This document shows positions 1 to 7,131 of a stretch of 13,353 nt of DNA, piece by piece. Position 1 is the stretch's first letter; every line of letters begins with the position of its first letter. A program made the translations under genes and the position numbers. The notes beneath the pieces were generated by a model. That model was not told where the DNA came from and made no database searches. It saw nothing but the letters and a program-made list of their open reading frames with translations. Source of the DNA: Candidatus Methanovirga meridionalis (GTDB lineage: Archaea > Methanobacteriota > Methanobacteria > Methanobacteriales > Methanobacteriaceae); NCBI GenBank assembly GCA_031289325.1, contig JAITPS010000184.1, positions 1 through 13,353 on the forward strand, given 5' to 3'.

Positions 1-111
1 ACGAAGATTCTCACACTAACAGATAAAGATATGCTTGAGCGGCTTGTCATGAAAGTGACACGAGCCGTTCTTAGGAGAGGTTAGGAGGGAAACCTCCTAA
101 TTTTATCCGAC
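1..111 (+). mobile_element. Group II intron, 3' end (partial; body and reverse transcriptase lie upstream of the window)
   Basis: The first 111 bases end in a group II intron 3' terminus: a perfect 34-nt domain V at 37-70, a domain VI hairpin at about 71-108 and a CCGAC end at 107-111. Group II introns are self-splicing ribozymes that move by retrohoming with a reverse transcriptase encoded in domain IV, which would lie to the left. Bases 1-36 are presumably the domain IV to V linker. Two of the three frames stop here, at 17-19 and 22-24 plus a base, and either could be the end of the intron protein, but I cannot tell. The segment is clearly richer in G+C than the surrounding DNA. The first exon base would be A112. 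The flank at 112-235 is AT-rich and shows no convincing gene, so the intron probably sits in a spacer. The class cannot be fixed from this fragment. Confidence 0.88.
37..111 (+). ncRNA. Group II intron domains V and VI (catalytic core hairpin and branch-point helix)
   Basis: Domain V is 37-70. G37-T45 pairs with A60 and A63-C70 around a two-base bulge at C61-G62. G46-T50 pairs with G55-C59, capped by a GAAA tetraloop at 51-54. The catalytic triad is A38-G39-C40, with G39 in a G-U wobble as expected. Domain VI has an 8-bp inner stem, 81-88 with 93-100, closed by GAAA at 89-92. It continues outward with wobble pairs (77-80 with 101-104) and an outer stem of 74-76 with 106-108. A105 is left unpaired between the two stems. 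A105 is 7 nt from the predicted 3' splice site after C111, the standard distance for the branch-point adenosine. Every pairing was read directly from the bases. Confidence 0.88.
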
Positions 112-235
112 ATTAATTAAAAACATTTTTCACATCACTATAATTTAAAATATCACTTCATAAAAATCAGCATTGTAAAATTAGGGAGATTGTAAATTTA
201 GCATGGTTTCTGTAATTGAAAATTAAAAAAATAGG

Positions 236-349
236 CTAAAAATTTGATGGTATGAACATTACTTTAGTTACCTTGCTTAAAAAAATTTTAATCTTATCAG
301 TTAATTCAATTTTTTCTAATGCATCACTAATCTTAACCATTTTTCTCAT
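236..349 (-). CDS. Hypothetical 37-aa ORF behind the SpoIIE phosphatase
   Basis: This is a short ORF starting ATG at 349, only four bases beyond the stop of the phosphatase gene, which would allow translational coupling. The product begins MRKMVKISDALEKIEL and has no recognised domain. There is no clear Shine-Dalgarno sequence beyond what the end of the upstream gene supplies. Partner-switching clusters often carry a STAS antagonist in this position, but the peptide shows no STAS signature and is far too short. It may be a true small gene, the N-terminal stub of a decayed gene, or chance. The same frame stays open for 23 codons after the TAG, which mildly favours a decayed longer gene. The group II intron end lies 125 bases further on. 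Confidence 0.25.
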   Translation of the reverse strand: MRKMVKISDALEKIELTDKIKIFLSKVTKVMFIPSNF

Positions 350-353
350 CCCA

Positions 354-2321
354 TTAAATTTTATTTTTATATTCAAATATTAACATTGTAATATCATCAA
401 ATTGTTCTTCATCACCAGTAAATTCATCAACACCTTTTTTAACCATCTTTAAAATCTCTTTGTTATCATGATATTTTCTTAGAATGTTTACTAATTTTTC
501 CTCGCCAAAAAATTCTTCTTTAGTATTTATAGCTTCAGTAATTCCGTCGGTATATAGAAAGATTTTATCGCCTTTTTCAAGTTTCAATTTATTTATAGAA
601 TATTTAATTCCTTCCATTACACCTAAAACAAGTCCTCTTGATGATTTTAATGCTTTTACTTCACCATTGTTAGTTTTTATATAAGGAAAATTATGTCCAG
701 CATTGACAAAACTAATATCCCCTGTTGAAATTTTTAAAATCCCAAACCAAACTGTTACAAACATACTTTCATTATTATTTTCATATAATATACTGTTTAC
801 TCTACTAAATACCTCGTTTACATTTTTTTCAATATAATTCTGATTCTTAATCAAAATTTTTGTTACAACCATAAATAAGGCAGCAGGCACTCCTTTGCCT
901 GAAACATCCCCAATCCCAATAGCTAAATGATCTTCATCTATTAAAAAAAAATCATAAAAATCTCCTCCAACTTCTTTTGCAGGAACATTCGATGCATAAA
1001 GATCAAATTCTTTTCTATTAGGAAAAGCAGGGAATATTTTTGGTAGCATTGACTCTTGTATGTCTTTAGCAATATTTAATTCTGTTGAAATTCTTTCTTT
1101 ATCCTTTGTTAACATTTTTAAGTTTTTCATGTACTTATCTAAATTTTTAATCATATGCTGATAAGAATTTGATAATATCCCAATTTCTGAATCATAATTG
1201 GAAAATTTTTCTACTTCAGAAACTAAAGCATCTACATCAAATACCTTATCATCAGTTTTAGAATAATTTTCCATGACATTTGAAATAGATTCTACTGGAT
1301 TGGAAATTGATTTTTCTATATTCCATAAAAAAATTATAGAACATGCATATAAAATAAAAAGAACAATACAAATAGCACCAAAAAAATAACTCCAAAAATA
1401 AATGTCAGCTATATCTAACAGACTAAGGATAAAATATAAAATAAATGATACACTAATAGCCATAACTGATTCCAATAATAGAAATATTGCTATGAATTTT
1501 TCAGTTATCGAAAAAGTTTTTTTTAAACTAATATCTTTGATTTCTTGTATAGGTTTAAATAGAAAAATTATAACTAAACCCACAAATATAATAGATAATA
1601 TTTGATTTAAATGATTAGATGGGTTATATTCATTTACTCTAAAAATTAGAAGAATTAGATTAATAATAATAGCTAAAAGTAAACAGATATTAAAAAATTT
1701 GGGTGAAATATTAATTTTTGATTTTTTTGGTTTATAAAAAGAGACATTTAATTTACTTGATAAAATAAGCAGTAAACTTCCTAAAATCAACCAATAAAAC
1801 AAATCCATTAATGTAGTAAACAAACTCCATCTAAAATTATCGTTCCAATGATAAAAATATTCAAATGGATACTCATAAAACCCAATACAAATAATAGCAG
1901 TTAAAGAAATTATAATAAAATACTTAATTATATTCTTCACGGAATCTAATCTTATTAATTTTATACTTTGATTAGTAATTTTAAATGAGTACCATAATTT
2001 ATATATTAAAAAAGAAGATAAAACAGTGGAGATATTAAAAATACTGTAAACAATAAGATTTGTTCCATTTAAGGGAAAATTGTTATCTACATAAGATGAA
2101 AATAAAGTTACAATAATGCCTCCAATTAAAGAACCAATAAATCCTATTGGACCAAAAATGAATCCAAAAATTATGCAAATAACTACATCTGGACCAATAT
2201 ACATATCACGAATCCACAAACTAGAAAATGGAAATGTGAAAATAAAAAAAATTAAAGCCAAAAATAAAACTGTTAAAATTTTTGATTTGAAGATAATATC
2301 TGTATACTTCCTGAAATTCAT
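354..2321 (-). CDS. Membrane-anchored SpoIIE/RsbU-type PP2C serine phosphatase
   Basis: The 655-aa protein has an N-terminal membrane half (about nine hydrophobic segments between residues 14 and 333), a HAMP-like/linker helix region (about 334-425) and a C-terminal SpoIIE-type PPM phosphatase domain (about 440-652). Metal-binding and core motifs are intact: GGDFYDFF (452-459), GDVSGKGVPAALFM (471-484), NAGHNFP (540-546), LYTDGITEA (589-597) and FDDITML (641-647). In bacteria such enzymes dephosphorylate STAS antagonists in partner-switching circuits, and a membrane input domain usually senses a signal. The ATG at 2321 is preceded by GGTG with a five-base gap, a good archaeal Shine-Dalgarno. 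The RsbW-like gene lies about 260 bases upstream on the same strand, so the two probably form one functional pair. No STAS partner is visible in the window. The target in an archaeon without sigma factors is unknown. Confidence 0.92.
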   Translation of the reverse strand: MNFRKYTDIIFKSKILTVLFLALIFFIFTFPFSSLWIRDMYIGPDVVICIIFGFIFGPIGFIGSLIGGIIVTLFSSYVDNNFPLNGTNLIVYSIFNISTVLSSFLIYKLWYSFKITNQSIKLIRLDSVKNIIKYFIIISLTAIICIGFYEYPFEYFYHWNDNFRWSLFTTLMDLFYWLILGSLLLILSSKLNVSFYKPKKSKINISPKFFNICLLLAIIINLILLIFRVNEYNPSNHLNQILSIIFVGLVIIFLFKPIQEIKDISLKKTFSITEKFIAIFLLLESVMAISVSFILYFILSLLDIADIYFWSYFFGAICIVLFILYACSIIFLWNIEKSISNPVESISNVMENYSKTDDKVFDVDALVSEVEKFSNYDSEIGILSNSYQHMIKNLDKYMKNLKMLTKDKERISTELNIAKDIQESMLPKIFPAFPNRKEFDLYASNVPAKEVGGDFYDFFLIDEDHLAIGIGDVSGKGVPAALFMVVTKILIKNQNYIEKNVNEVFSRVNSILYENNNESMFVTVWFGILKISTGDISFVNAGHNFPYIKTNNGEVKALKSSRGLVLGVMEGIKYSINKLKLEKGDKIFLYTDGITEAINTKEEFFGEEKLVNILRKYHDNKEILKMVKKGVDEFTGDEEQFDDITMLIFEYKNKI

Positions 2322-2340
2322 AAAAACACCGTTAAAGTAA

Positions 2341-2583
2341 GAATATATTGAATAGTATGTTTATAATTAATTAATGCTCGGGCATTCAACATGTTAGAAA
2401 ACTTTTAAGTAAGTTAAATAAACTTTTAAATAATATCTCAATGCTGTCAACTTAAGGATTTCAATAAATCTTCGATTTTCTTCATTTTTCAATGACAAAA
2501 ATCTATCCTCTTTTTACAGTACAGTTTTAATTAATATCTATTTTTAAAAAATTTATTTATAAAATTAACTATAAATGTGAATT
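2341..2583. other. Spacer between the RsbW-like and SpoIIE genes, with a small hairpin
   Basis: This AT-rich spacer holds an inverted repeat at 2373-2386 (AATGC, loop TCGG, GCATT) that would form a five-pair hairpin in RNA from either strand. On the minus strand a reading frame of about 40 codons without a normal start (including ...DRFLSLKNEENRRFIEIL...) ends near 2395. It resembles nothing I know and could be a remnant of a lost gene. No tRNA or other RNA gene was seen. Confidence 0.35.
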
Positions 2584-2600
2584 TTAATTTTTTACTATAG

Positions 2601-2996
2601 TTAAAATATTTTTCCCATTCTCATATTTATAATACATTTCATCCACATTTTTTTAATTATAAAAATCCCAAGTCCCCCAATTTTTCTTTGATCTGCATCA
2701 AGTAATATGTCCGGGTCTAAGACTTTTAAAGGATTAAAAGGAATTCCTTTGTCTTCGAATGTAATCATGATTTTTAATGGATCTCTCTCTACTTCAATTA
2801 TTACATGAATATTTCTATCTTCCAAATCACTATCTTTAAAAGCATGATTAACTATGTTAATGAAAATTTCCTCTACAGCAAGCTCTAAGTGTATTATTAA
2901 ACTTTCAAAAACTTTTAGTGAATTTAGTGAATTTCTTATGAAATCAAATAAATTATTTAATTCATTTGAATCTGCAGGCAAAATGATCTCTTTCAT
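2601..2996 (-). CDS. RsbW-like anti-sigma-type serine kinase (HATPase_c), frameshifted at the C terminus
   Basis: The 131-aa product is a single GHKL ATPase domain of the RsbW/SpoIIAB type. The N box is VEEIFINIVNHAF (41-53), the G1 box EDKGIPFNP (81-89) and the G2 box GGLGIFIIKK (107-116), all with the expected residues. Such kinases phosphorylate STAS antagonists and are opposed by SpoIIE phosphatases like the one downstream. After K116 the frame reads MWMKCIINMRMGKIF, unlike the family. The adjacent frame reads VDEMYYKYENGKNILTIVKN and stops at 2584-2586, which looks like a normal family ending. One extra A in the seven-A run (T tract at 2648-2654 on the + strand) would restore a 137-aa protein at 2584-2996. 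The cause could be a real mutation, an assembly error or programmed slippage. No strong Shine-Dalgarno is seen before the ATG. The transposase remnant lies directly upstream and may have displaced the promoter. Confidence 0.85.
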   Translation of the reverse strand: MKEIILPADSNELNNLFDFIRNSLNSLKVFESLIIHLELAVEEIFINIVNHAFKDSDLEDRNIHVIIEVERDPLKIMITFEDKGIPFNPLKVLDPDILLDADQRKIGGLGIFIIKKMWMKCIINMRMGKIF

Positions 2997-3087
2997 AATT
3001 AGCTTTCAATATGTTAAAGTTATCGATTGTAGAGAGTTTGAGTAAGAATTAGCTCGAAATAATCTTACAAGCATTAAAAAACATCAA

Positions 3088-4004
3088 ATGATGCTAAAAT
3101 TAGTATTATTAAGCATGTTTTTTCAATTGGACTTGTCTTATGTTTATAATGAAGTTAAAAACCTAACAAGCTTAGAAAATTTTTACGAATTGAAAAATTG
3201 TTAAGTTTAAAGCAGATTAGAGAGATTTATCATCGACATGACGAGAGTAAATATCTTGAATTATCTTTAAAAACTTTAAATAAAATGCAATTTAATAAAA
3301 TAAGGAAAATCAGGACAATAATTCTTGATTCAACTTCAATTACATTAGATTTAAAGTTTAATGGAAAATTTTTATCTCATCAAATGTTGCTTACAAAAGA
3401 CTACAAACGATGCTATTCTACTAATGAAAAGCATTATGCTGGTTTTAAAATGACTTTAGCCATTGATTATGATACTTGTAAACCTTTATCAATAATGATT
3501 CACACAGGTTGTCCTAATGATGCACGAGTATTTGATGATATGTTATCTGAACTTAAAAGACGGAATATATTAAAAAAATGGCAATTAATTCTTTGTGATA
3601 GAGGGTTTCAAAGTTTAGAAAATTATTTAACTGGAATAAATAAGTATAAAATTATTCCTTTACTTTTTCCAAAGAAAAAACCATCTTTAATAACTTTAAT
3701 AGAAAGAATTCAAAATCCAATAGACTACTACGAGGAAAATCATAAAGGAAAAGAAATTTACAATAAGTTAAAGCAAAGATTGTTTGAACTTCTTCCTAAA
3801 TGGGAAGAATATAGACGAAAAAGATGGAAAATAGAAGAATTTTTTAAATTTTTAAAAGGAGAACTTAAACTAAAGAAAATACATGCTTATACTAAGAGAT
3901 CAGTCTTTAAACACATTTATCTGAATGTACTTTTATTAGGCATGATGATTAGTACGGGTTATAGGAAGATTGAAGCAATTTCCAAGCTTGTAAATTTTAC
4001 ATAA
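3088..4004 (+). pseudogene. DDE transposase (IS4-like fold; ISM1-type as found in Methanobrevibacter), frameshifted
   Basis: The main frame, 3198-4004, carries a DDE catalytic core. Counting from the TTG at 3198, these are D44 in LDSTSI, D134 in CDRGF and E213 in the signature R209-(3)-E213-(6)-K220. The frame lacks a proper start: TTG at 3198 is only its first start-like codon. The missing N terminus is in another frame just upstream, from ATG 3088, reading MMLKLVLLSMFFQLDLSY then VYNEVKNLTSLENFYE, and ending at TAA 3202-3204. Joining SLENFYE to IEKLLSLKQIREIY near 3180-3192 gives a continuous protein, so a one-base indel there has broken the gene. An in-frame stop at 3043-3045 suggests that the first residues are lost too. 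No convincing terminal inverted repeats or target-site duplication were found. The ISM1 assignment is from memory of the family's style. Confidence 0.8.
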
Positions 4005-4036
4005 ATCAGACACCTTGTTAAAATTAAATAATAGTT

Positions 4037-4103
4037 AAAATTAAATAATTTAATAAAAAAATTATCATTTCAAAATTTAAGAACTTTTCCATAAAGACTA
4101 TAA
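4037..4103. repeat. Interspersed repeat, copy 1 (behind rli1)
   Basis: About 65 bases here match 6911-6975 almost base for base, including the core CAAAATTTAAGAAC followed by TTTTCCATAA and GACTATAA. A shorter third copy of the core lies at 6993-7018. On the minus strand this sits 38 bases past the rli1 stop and reads into runs of T, so it could act as a transcription terminator. It could equally be an IS end, since it begins about 33 bases after the transposase stop. Confidence 0.75.
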
Positions 4104-4106
4104 CTA

Positions 4107-4138
4107 ATTAAGATCTCAAAATATTAAGATCTCAAAAT
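4107..4138. repeat. Perfect 16-bp tandem duplication
   Basis: The unit ATTAAGATCTCAAAAT occurs twice head to tail at 4107-4122 and 4123-4138, ending three bases before the rli1 stop codon. It is one of several two-copy tandem repeats confined to spacers. Confidence 0.9.
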
Positions 4139-4141
4139 TAG

Positions 4142-5920
4142 CTAATTTTCTAAATAGTAATATTGCTGATTTTCTTTTTGTTGTCTATCTAAATAGCTAT
4201 TAAATTTATTCACTCGAGGTCGTTTAGTTTCTTTATCTCTTCTAAATGTTATTTTCAAATCTTTTAGGAATTTATTCATAGAAGTTTTAATGTCAGTTGG
4301 CTTTGTAGCTATTCCTTCTAAACCAGGTTTTCCATGAAATACCATAGCTCTATTTGTTATATAATCAATGAATACGATATCATGGTCAATGATTAAGGCT
4401 GTGGCATTTTTACTCTCAACAATTTTTTTTATAATCTTTCCAACTCTTAATCTTTGTTCAACATCTAAAAATGCTGTTGGTTCATCAAACACATATAAAT
4501 CTCCTTCTTGAGATAATGTAACAGCTATTGCGAGTCGTTGTAGTTCCCCACCACTTAATTCATCAAGATTTTTATCTAAAATATCTTCTATTGAAAGTGG
4601 TTTAGCAATTTCACTCATGAAAATACTCTTACCATAATTAGGAGCATTCATATATAAAAAATCTTCAACTCTTCCATCAAAATCATAATTTAAATACTGT
4701 GGTTTATAAACCACTTCAAGTTTCTTTTCAACACTTCCACTGTCTACTTTTTCAACATTAGATATTATTTTTGCAAAAGTTGTTTTTCCAATACCATTTG
4801 AACCAAAAGCAGTCACAATCTCATTATGATAAAGTTCTCCAGCATCAACCAAAAGTGAAAATCCATCATAATCCTTTTTAATTTGACTATATTTAGTTAA
4901 TATTTTTCCTTCATCAGCTATTTTGGGGGCATGAACTTTAAATTCAATAGCTTGCTTTCTAATTCTAACATTCTCCTCTTTTAAAAAGCCATTGATGTAG
5001 GCATTTATTCCAACTCTAACACCTTTCATTTGAGAGACGACTCCATAAGCACCAGGTTTGCCATAGATTATATGAACATGATCGGAGATAGCATCCAATG
5101 TTGCTAAATCATGTTCTATAACCATCACTGATTTTCCTTCTTCTGCAAGTGATCTAATTACTTTAACTATATTTAAACGTTGATGAACATCCAACCAAGA
5201 ACTTGGTTCATCAAAATAGTAAAAATCACCATCTCTAAGTACTGCTGCTCCTATAGCTACTCTTTGAAGTTCTCCTCCACTAAGGTTTTCAACATCACGA
5301 TTTAAAACATTTTCTAACTGAAGGTCTTCAACAATTTTATCAAATTTATCTACTTCATCTATACCTTTTAGTAATTGATTAACATTTCCTTTTACAAATT
5401 TAGATAGTTGATCTACCATCTGCGATTTGTGAATTACCTTTATCTTTGAGTTTAAAAGATTTTTAAAATATTTTTGTAGTTGAGTGCCTTTGTAATGATC
5501 AATAATTTCTTCCCAACTGTTTTCTTTTTCCTTCCAATTGCCTAAGTTTGGAATAAGTTCTCCAGAGAGTATTCTCATAATTGTTGATTTTCCAATACCA
5601 TTTTGACCAAGAATTCCAACTACAGAACCTTCACCTACAATTGGCAATCCAAAAAGCTCAAATTTATTTTGTCCATATCTATGTATAGGATTAGTTAATT
5701 CTTCTGGAAGGTTTATAATATTAATTGCTTTAAAAGGACATCTATTAGTACATATACCACACCCATTGCATAATTCTTCAGATATTAATGGTTTTTTATT
5801 TTTTTCATTGATGATGATAGTATCCTCTTCCATTCTAACTCCAGGACAATATTCAATACATGTATATTTGCACTTTTTAGGTTGGCATCTATCTTCATCC
5901 AATATTGCGATTCTGGTCAT
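4142..5920 (-). CDS. rli1: ABCE1/Rli1 ribosome recycling ATPase (RNase L inhibitor homologue)
   Basis: This 592-aa cytosolic twin-ATPase splits post-termination ribosomes with aRF1/Pelota in archaea. The N terminus holds eight cysteines for two [4Fe-4S] clusters: C12, C17, C21 and C25, then C51, C54, C57 and C61. NBD1 has Walker A GQNGIGKST (105-113), signature LSGGE (213-217), Walker B FYYFDEP (233-239) and switch H270. NBD2 has Walker A GSNGIGKTT (373-381), LSGGE (455-459), LYVFDEP (475-481) and switch H513. Length and order are normal for the family. The last 35 or so residues form a charged, polar tail ending QQYYYLEN. The start at 5920 is supported by GGTGATT at 5923-5929, two bases before the ATG. 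The start overlaps the stop of the upstream 88-codon ORF (ATGA). Confidence 0.97.
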   Translation of the reverse strand: MTRIAILDEDRCQPKKCKYTCIEYCPGVRMEEDTIIINEKNKKPLISEELCNGCGICTNRCPFKAINIINLPEELTNPIHRYGQNKFELFGLPIVGEGSVVGILGQNGIGKSTIMRILSGELIPNLGNWKEKENSWEEIIDHYKGTQLQKYFKNLLNSKIKVIHKSQMVDQLSKFVKGNVNQLLKGIDEVDKFDKIVEDLQLENVLNRDVENLSGGELQRVAIGAAVLRDGDFYYFDEPSSWLDVHQRLNIVKVIRSLAEEGKSVMVIEHDLATLDAISDHVHIIYGKPGAYGVVSQMKGVRVGINAYINGFLKEENVRIRKQAIEFKVHAPKIADEGKILTKYSQIKKDYDGFSLLVDAGELYHNEIVTAFGSNGIGKTTFAKIISNVEKVDSGSVEKKLEVVYKPQYLNYDFDGRVEDFLYMNAPNYGKSIFMSEIAKPLSIEDILDKNLDELSGGELQRLAIAVTLSQEGDLYVFDEPTAFLDVEQRLRVGKIIKKIVESKNATALIIDHDIVFIDYITNRAMVFHGKPGLEGIATKPTDIKTSMNKFLKDLKITFRRDKETKRPRVNKFNSYLDRQQKENQQYYYLEN

Positions 5921-6183
5921 TTAATCACCATTTTATTTCTCAAATATTCTGTTTCCACAACCCATTTCAACCAATTAAACTGCCTCCATAAAAGCATGAA
6001 AAGCAGCCATTTTTTAACTACTATTATTATCTCATATTTCACTATTATTATCTCGTATTTCTCATGAAAAATTTCACTTAATCTGACAAATCTTTCATAA
6101 ACCAAATTTTTCTGAATGTCTTCTAATCTTTTTGTTGGTTGTGATAAGGCTTCATAAACATCCACTATTTCTTTGTACTTCAT
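5917..6183 (-). CDS. Hypothetical 88-aa ORF overlapping rli1, possible gene remnant
   Basis: The ORF starts ATG at 6183 behind a good GGAG Shine-Dalgarno (AGGAGAAAATTAAC) and ends in an ATGA overlap with rli1, so it may be translated and coupled. The first 20 or so residues (MKYKEIVDVYEALSQPTKRL) recall the N terminus of archaeal ATP-dependent DNA ligases, but nothing ligase-like follows. Residues from about 40 on come from a 21-bp tandem duplication (KYEIIIV twice) and then a W/L-rich stretch, WKW and similar, that does not look like a conserved domain. I think it is the 5' stub of a decayed gene now serving as the rli1 leader. The ligase resemblance is from memory and weak. No catalytic motif is present. 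Confidence 0.45.
   Translation of the reverse strand: MKYKEIVDVYEALSQPTKRLEDIQKNLVYERFVRLSEIFHEKYEIIIVKYEIIIVVKKWLLFMLLWRQFNWLKWVVETEYLRNKMVIK
6020..6061. repeat. 21-bp in-frame tandem duplication
   Basis: Two 21-bp units at 6020-6040 and 6041-6061 differ at one base. They lie inside the 88-codon ORF and encode KYEIIIV twice on the minus strand. A multiple-of-three unit keeps the frame open. Confidence 0.88.
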
Positions 6184-6267
6184 GTTAATTTTCTCCTATT
6201 TAAGTAGTTTCTCCAAGCATCATTTCTTTTGTTCAAGTTTTTAATTCTTTACTTCATAAACTATATT

Positions 6268-6314
6268 GTTATAAAAAATGTTTGTAATTAATCATTTATT
6301 TTAAATATCTTACT
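6268..6314. repeat. 47-bp direct repeat, copy 1
   Basis: Identical over 47 bases to 6401-6447. It begins GTTATAAAAAATG and ends AAATATCTTACT. The spacing to the following shared 31-bp block differs: copy 1 is followed by 50 bases of spacer, copy 2 by only eight, so an insertion or deletion occurred after the duplication. Confidence 0.95.
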
Positions 6315-6400
6315 CATGAAAATTTATTTTCAACTTAGGAGAATGCATTCACCTGTTTAAAAACTTCAAATTAATATTAAATTAATTTTTTAAATTTAAT

Positions 6401-6447
6401 GTTATAAAAAATGTTTGTAATTAATCATTTATTTTAAATATCTTACT
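6401..6447. repeat. 47-bp direct repeat, copy 2
   Basis: Exact second copy of 6268-6314, followed after eight bases by the second copy of the 31-bp block (6456-6486). Confidence 0.95.
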
Positions 6448-6528
6448 TTGAAAATTTCAAATTAATATTAAATTAATTTTTTAAATAATAATTTTTATTT
6501 CTTCATTTTTAAAAATAACAATTATAAT

Positions 6529-6907
6529 TTTTTTATATTGATTTTGATAAAGTTCTTAATAAATAATTTTTTTAAAAACAAATATTATTAAAAGATATTA
6601 AATTAAAAGATATTAAATTAAAAGATATTAAATTAAAAGATATTAAATTAAAATTATTTATATTAATTAAAATACACTTATATTAATTAAAATTTAAAAT
6701 TATAGATTTTTATAAAATAATAATTATATTTTTTTTATATTGATTTTGATAAAGTTCTTAATAAATAATTTTTTTAAAAACAAATATTACTAAGATAATA
6801 AATTAAAAGATAATAAATTAAAAGATAATAAATTAAAACTATTAATATTAATTAAAATACAATTATATTAATTAAAGTTTAAAATTATAGATTTTTATAA
6901 AATAATA
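6529..6907. repeat. Tandem duplication of a roughly 200-bp unit with 15-bp internal arrays
   Basis: Unit 1 (6529-6730) and unit 2 (6731-6907) share an identical 59-base head (6529-6587 and 6731-6789). They also share a closely similar tail ending in ATAGATTTTTATAAAATAAT. Between head and tail each has its own tandem array. Unit 1 has four exact copies of AAAAGATATTAAATT at 6590-6649. Unit 2 has about three copies of AAAAGATAATAAATT at 6790-6834. The arrays differ by one base in every repeat, so each has been homogenised separately. Confidence 0.9.
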
Positions 6908-6910
6908 TTT

Positions 6911-7018
6911 AAAATTAAATAATTTAATGAAAAAATTACCATTTCAAAATTTAAGAACCTTCCATAACGACTATAATAAAAAAATTCGTCGCTCAAAATT
7001 TAAGAACTTTTCCATAGT
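6911..7018. repeat. Interspersed repeat, copy 2 plus a partial third copy
   Basis: 6911-6975 matches 4037-4103 with a few changes. 6993-7018 repeats the core CAAAATTTAAGAAC plus TTTTCCATA again. On the minus strand these lie 115-220 bases past the stop of the AEC permease gene, as copy 1 lies past rli1. A 5' piece of the 200-bp unit (TAAAAATAATAATTATAATT) also recurs at about 7029-7048. Confidence 0.75.
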
Positions 7019-7131
7019 AACCCTATTTTTAAAAATAATAATTATAATTTTTTTAATTAAACATTTGATAATTATGTTTCAATTAAAATTTAATAATCAT
7101 GTTTCATTTTTAAAAACTTCATTGGTAACGA

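Larger units (their letters stand above)
6184..7131. other. 948-bp AT-rich intergenic region built of nested duplications
   Basis: No credible gene lies here. A 70-codon + frame at 6927-7139 is low-complexity and created by the repeats. The region has a perfect 47-bp repeat (6268-6314 and 6401-6447), a 31-bp repeat following each copy (6365-6395 and 6456-6486), a tandem pair of about 200-bp units (6529-6730 and 6731-6907) with internal 15-bp arrays, and copies of the element found behind rli1. On the minus strand the 47-bp repeat carries a TATA-like TTTTTTATAAC. The copy at 6268-6278 lies about 90 bases before the 88-codon ORF and could be a promoter for the rli1 operon. Confidence 0.8.

Noticed and set aside
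81..104. GC-rich hairpin followed by TTTT, looking like a rho-independent terminator
   Set aside because: It is domain VI of the group II intron: it directly follows a perfect domain V and has the expected branch-point A.
3005..4140. Terminal inverted repeats for the transposase
   Set aside because: I compared about 90 bases on the left with about 135 on the right and found only short AT matches (such as TTAGCT) that are expected by chance.
6590..6834. Possible CRISPR-like array
   Set aside because: The 15-bp units are head to tail with no spacers, and no cas gene is present.
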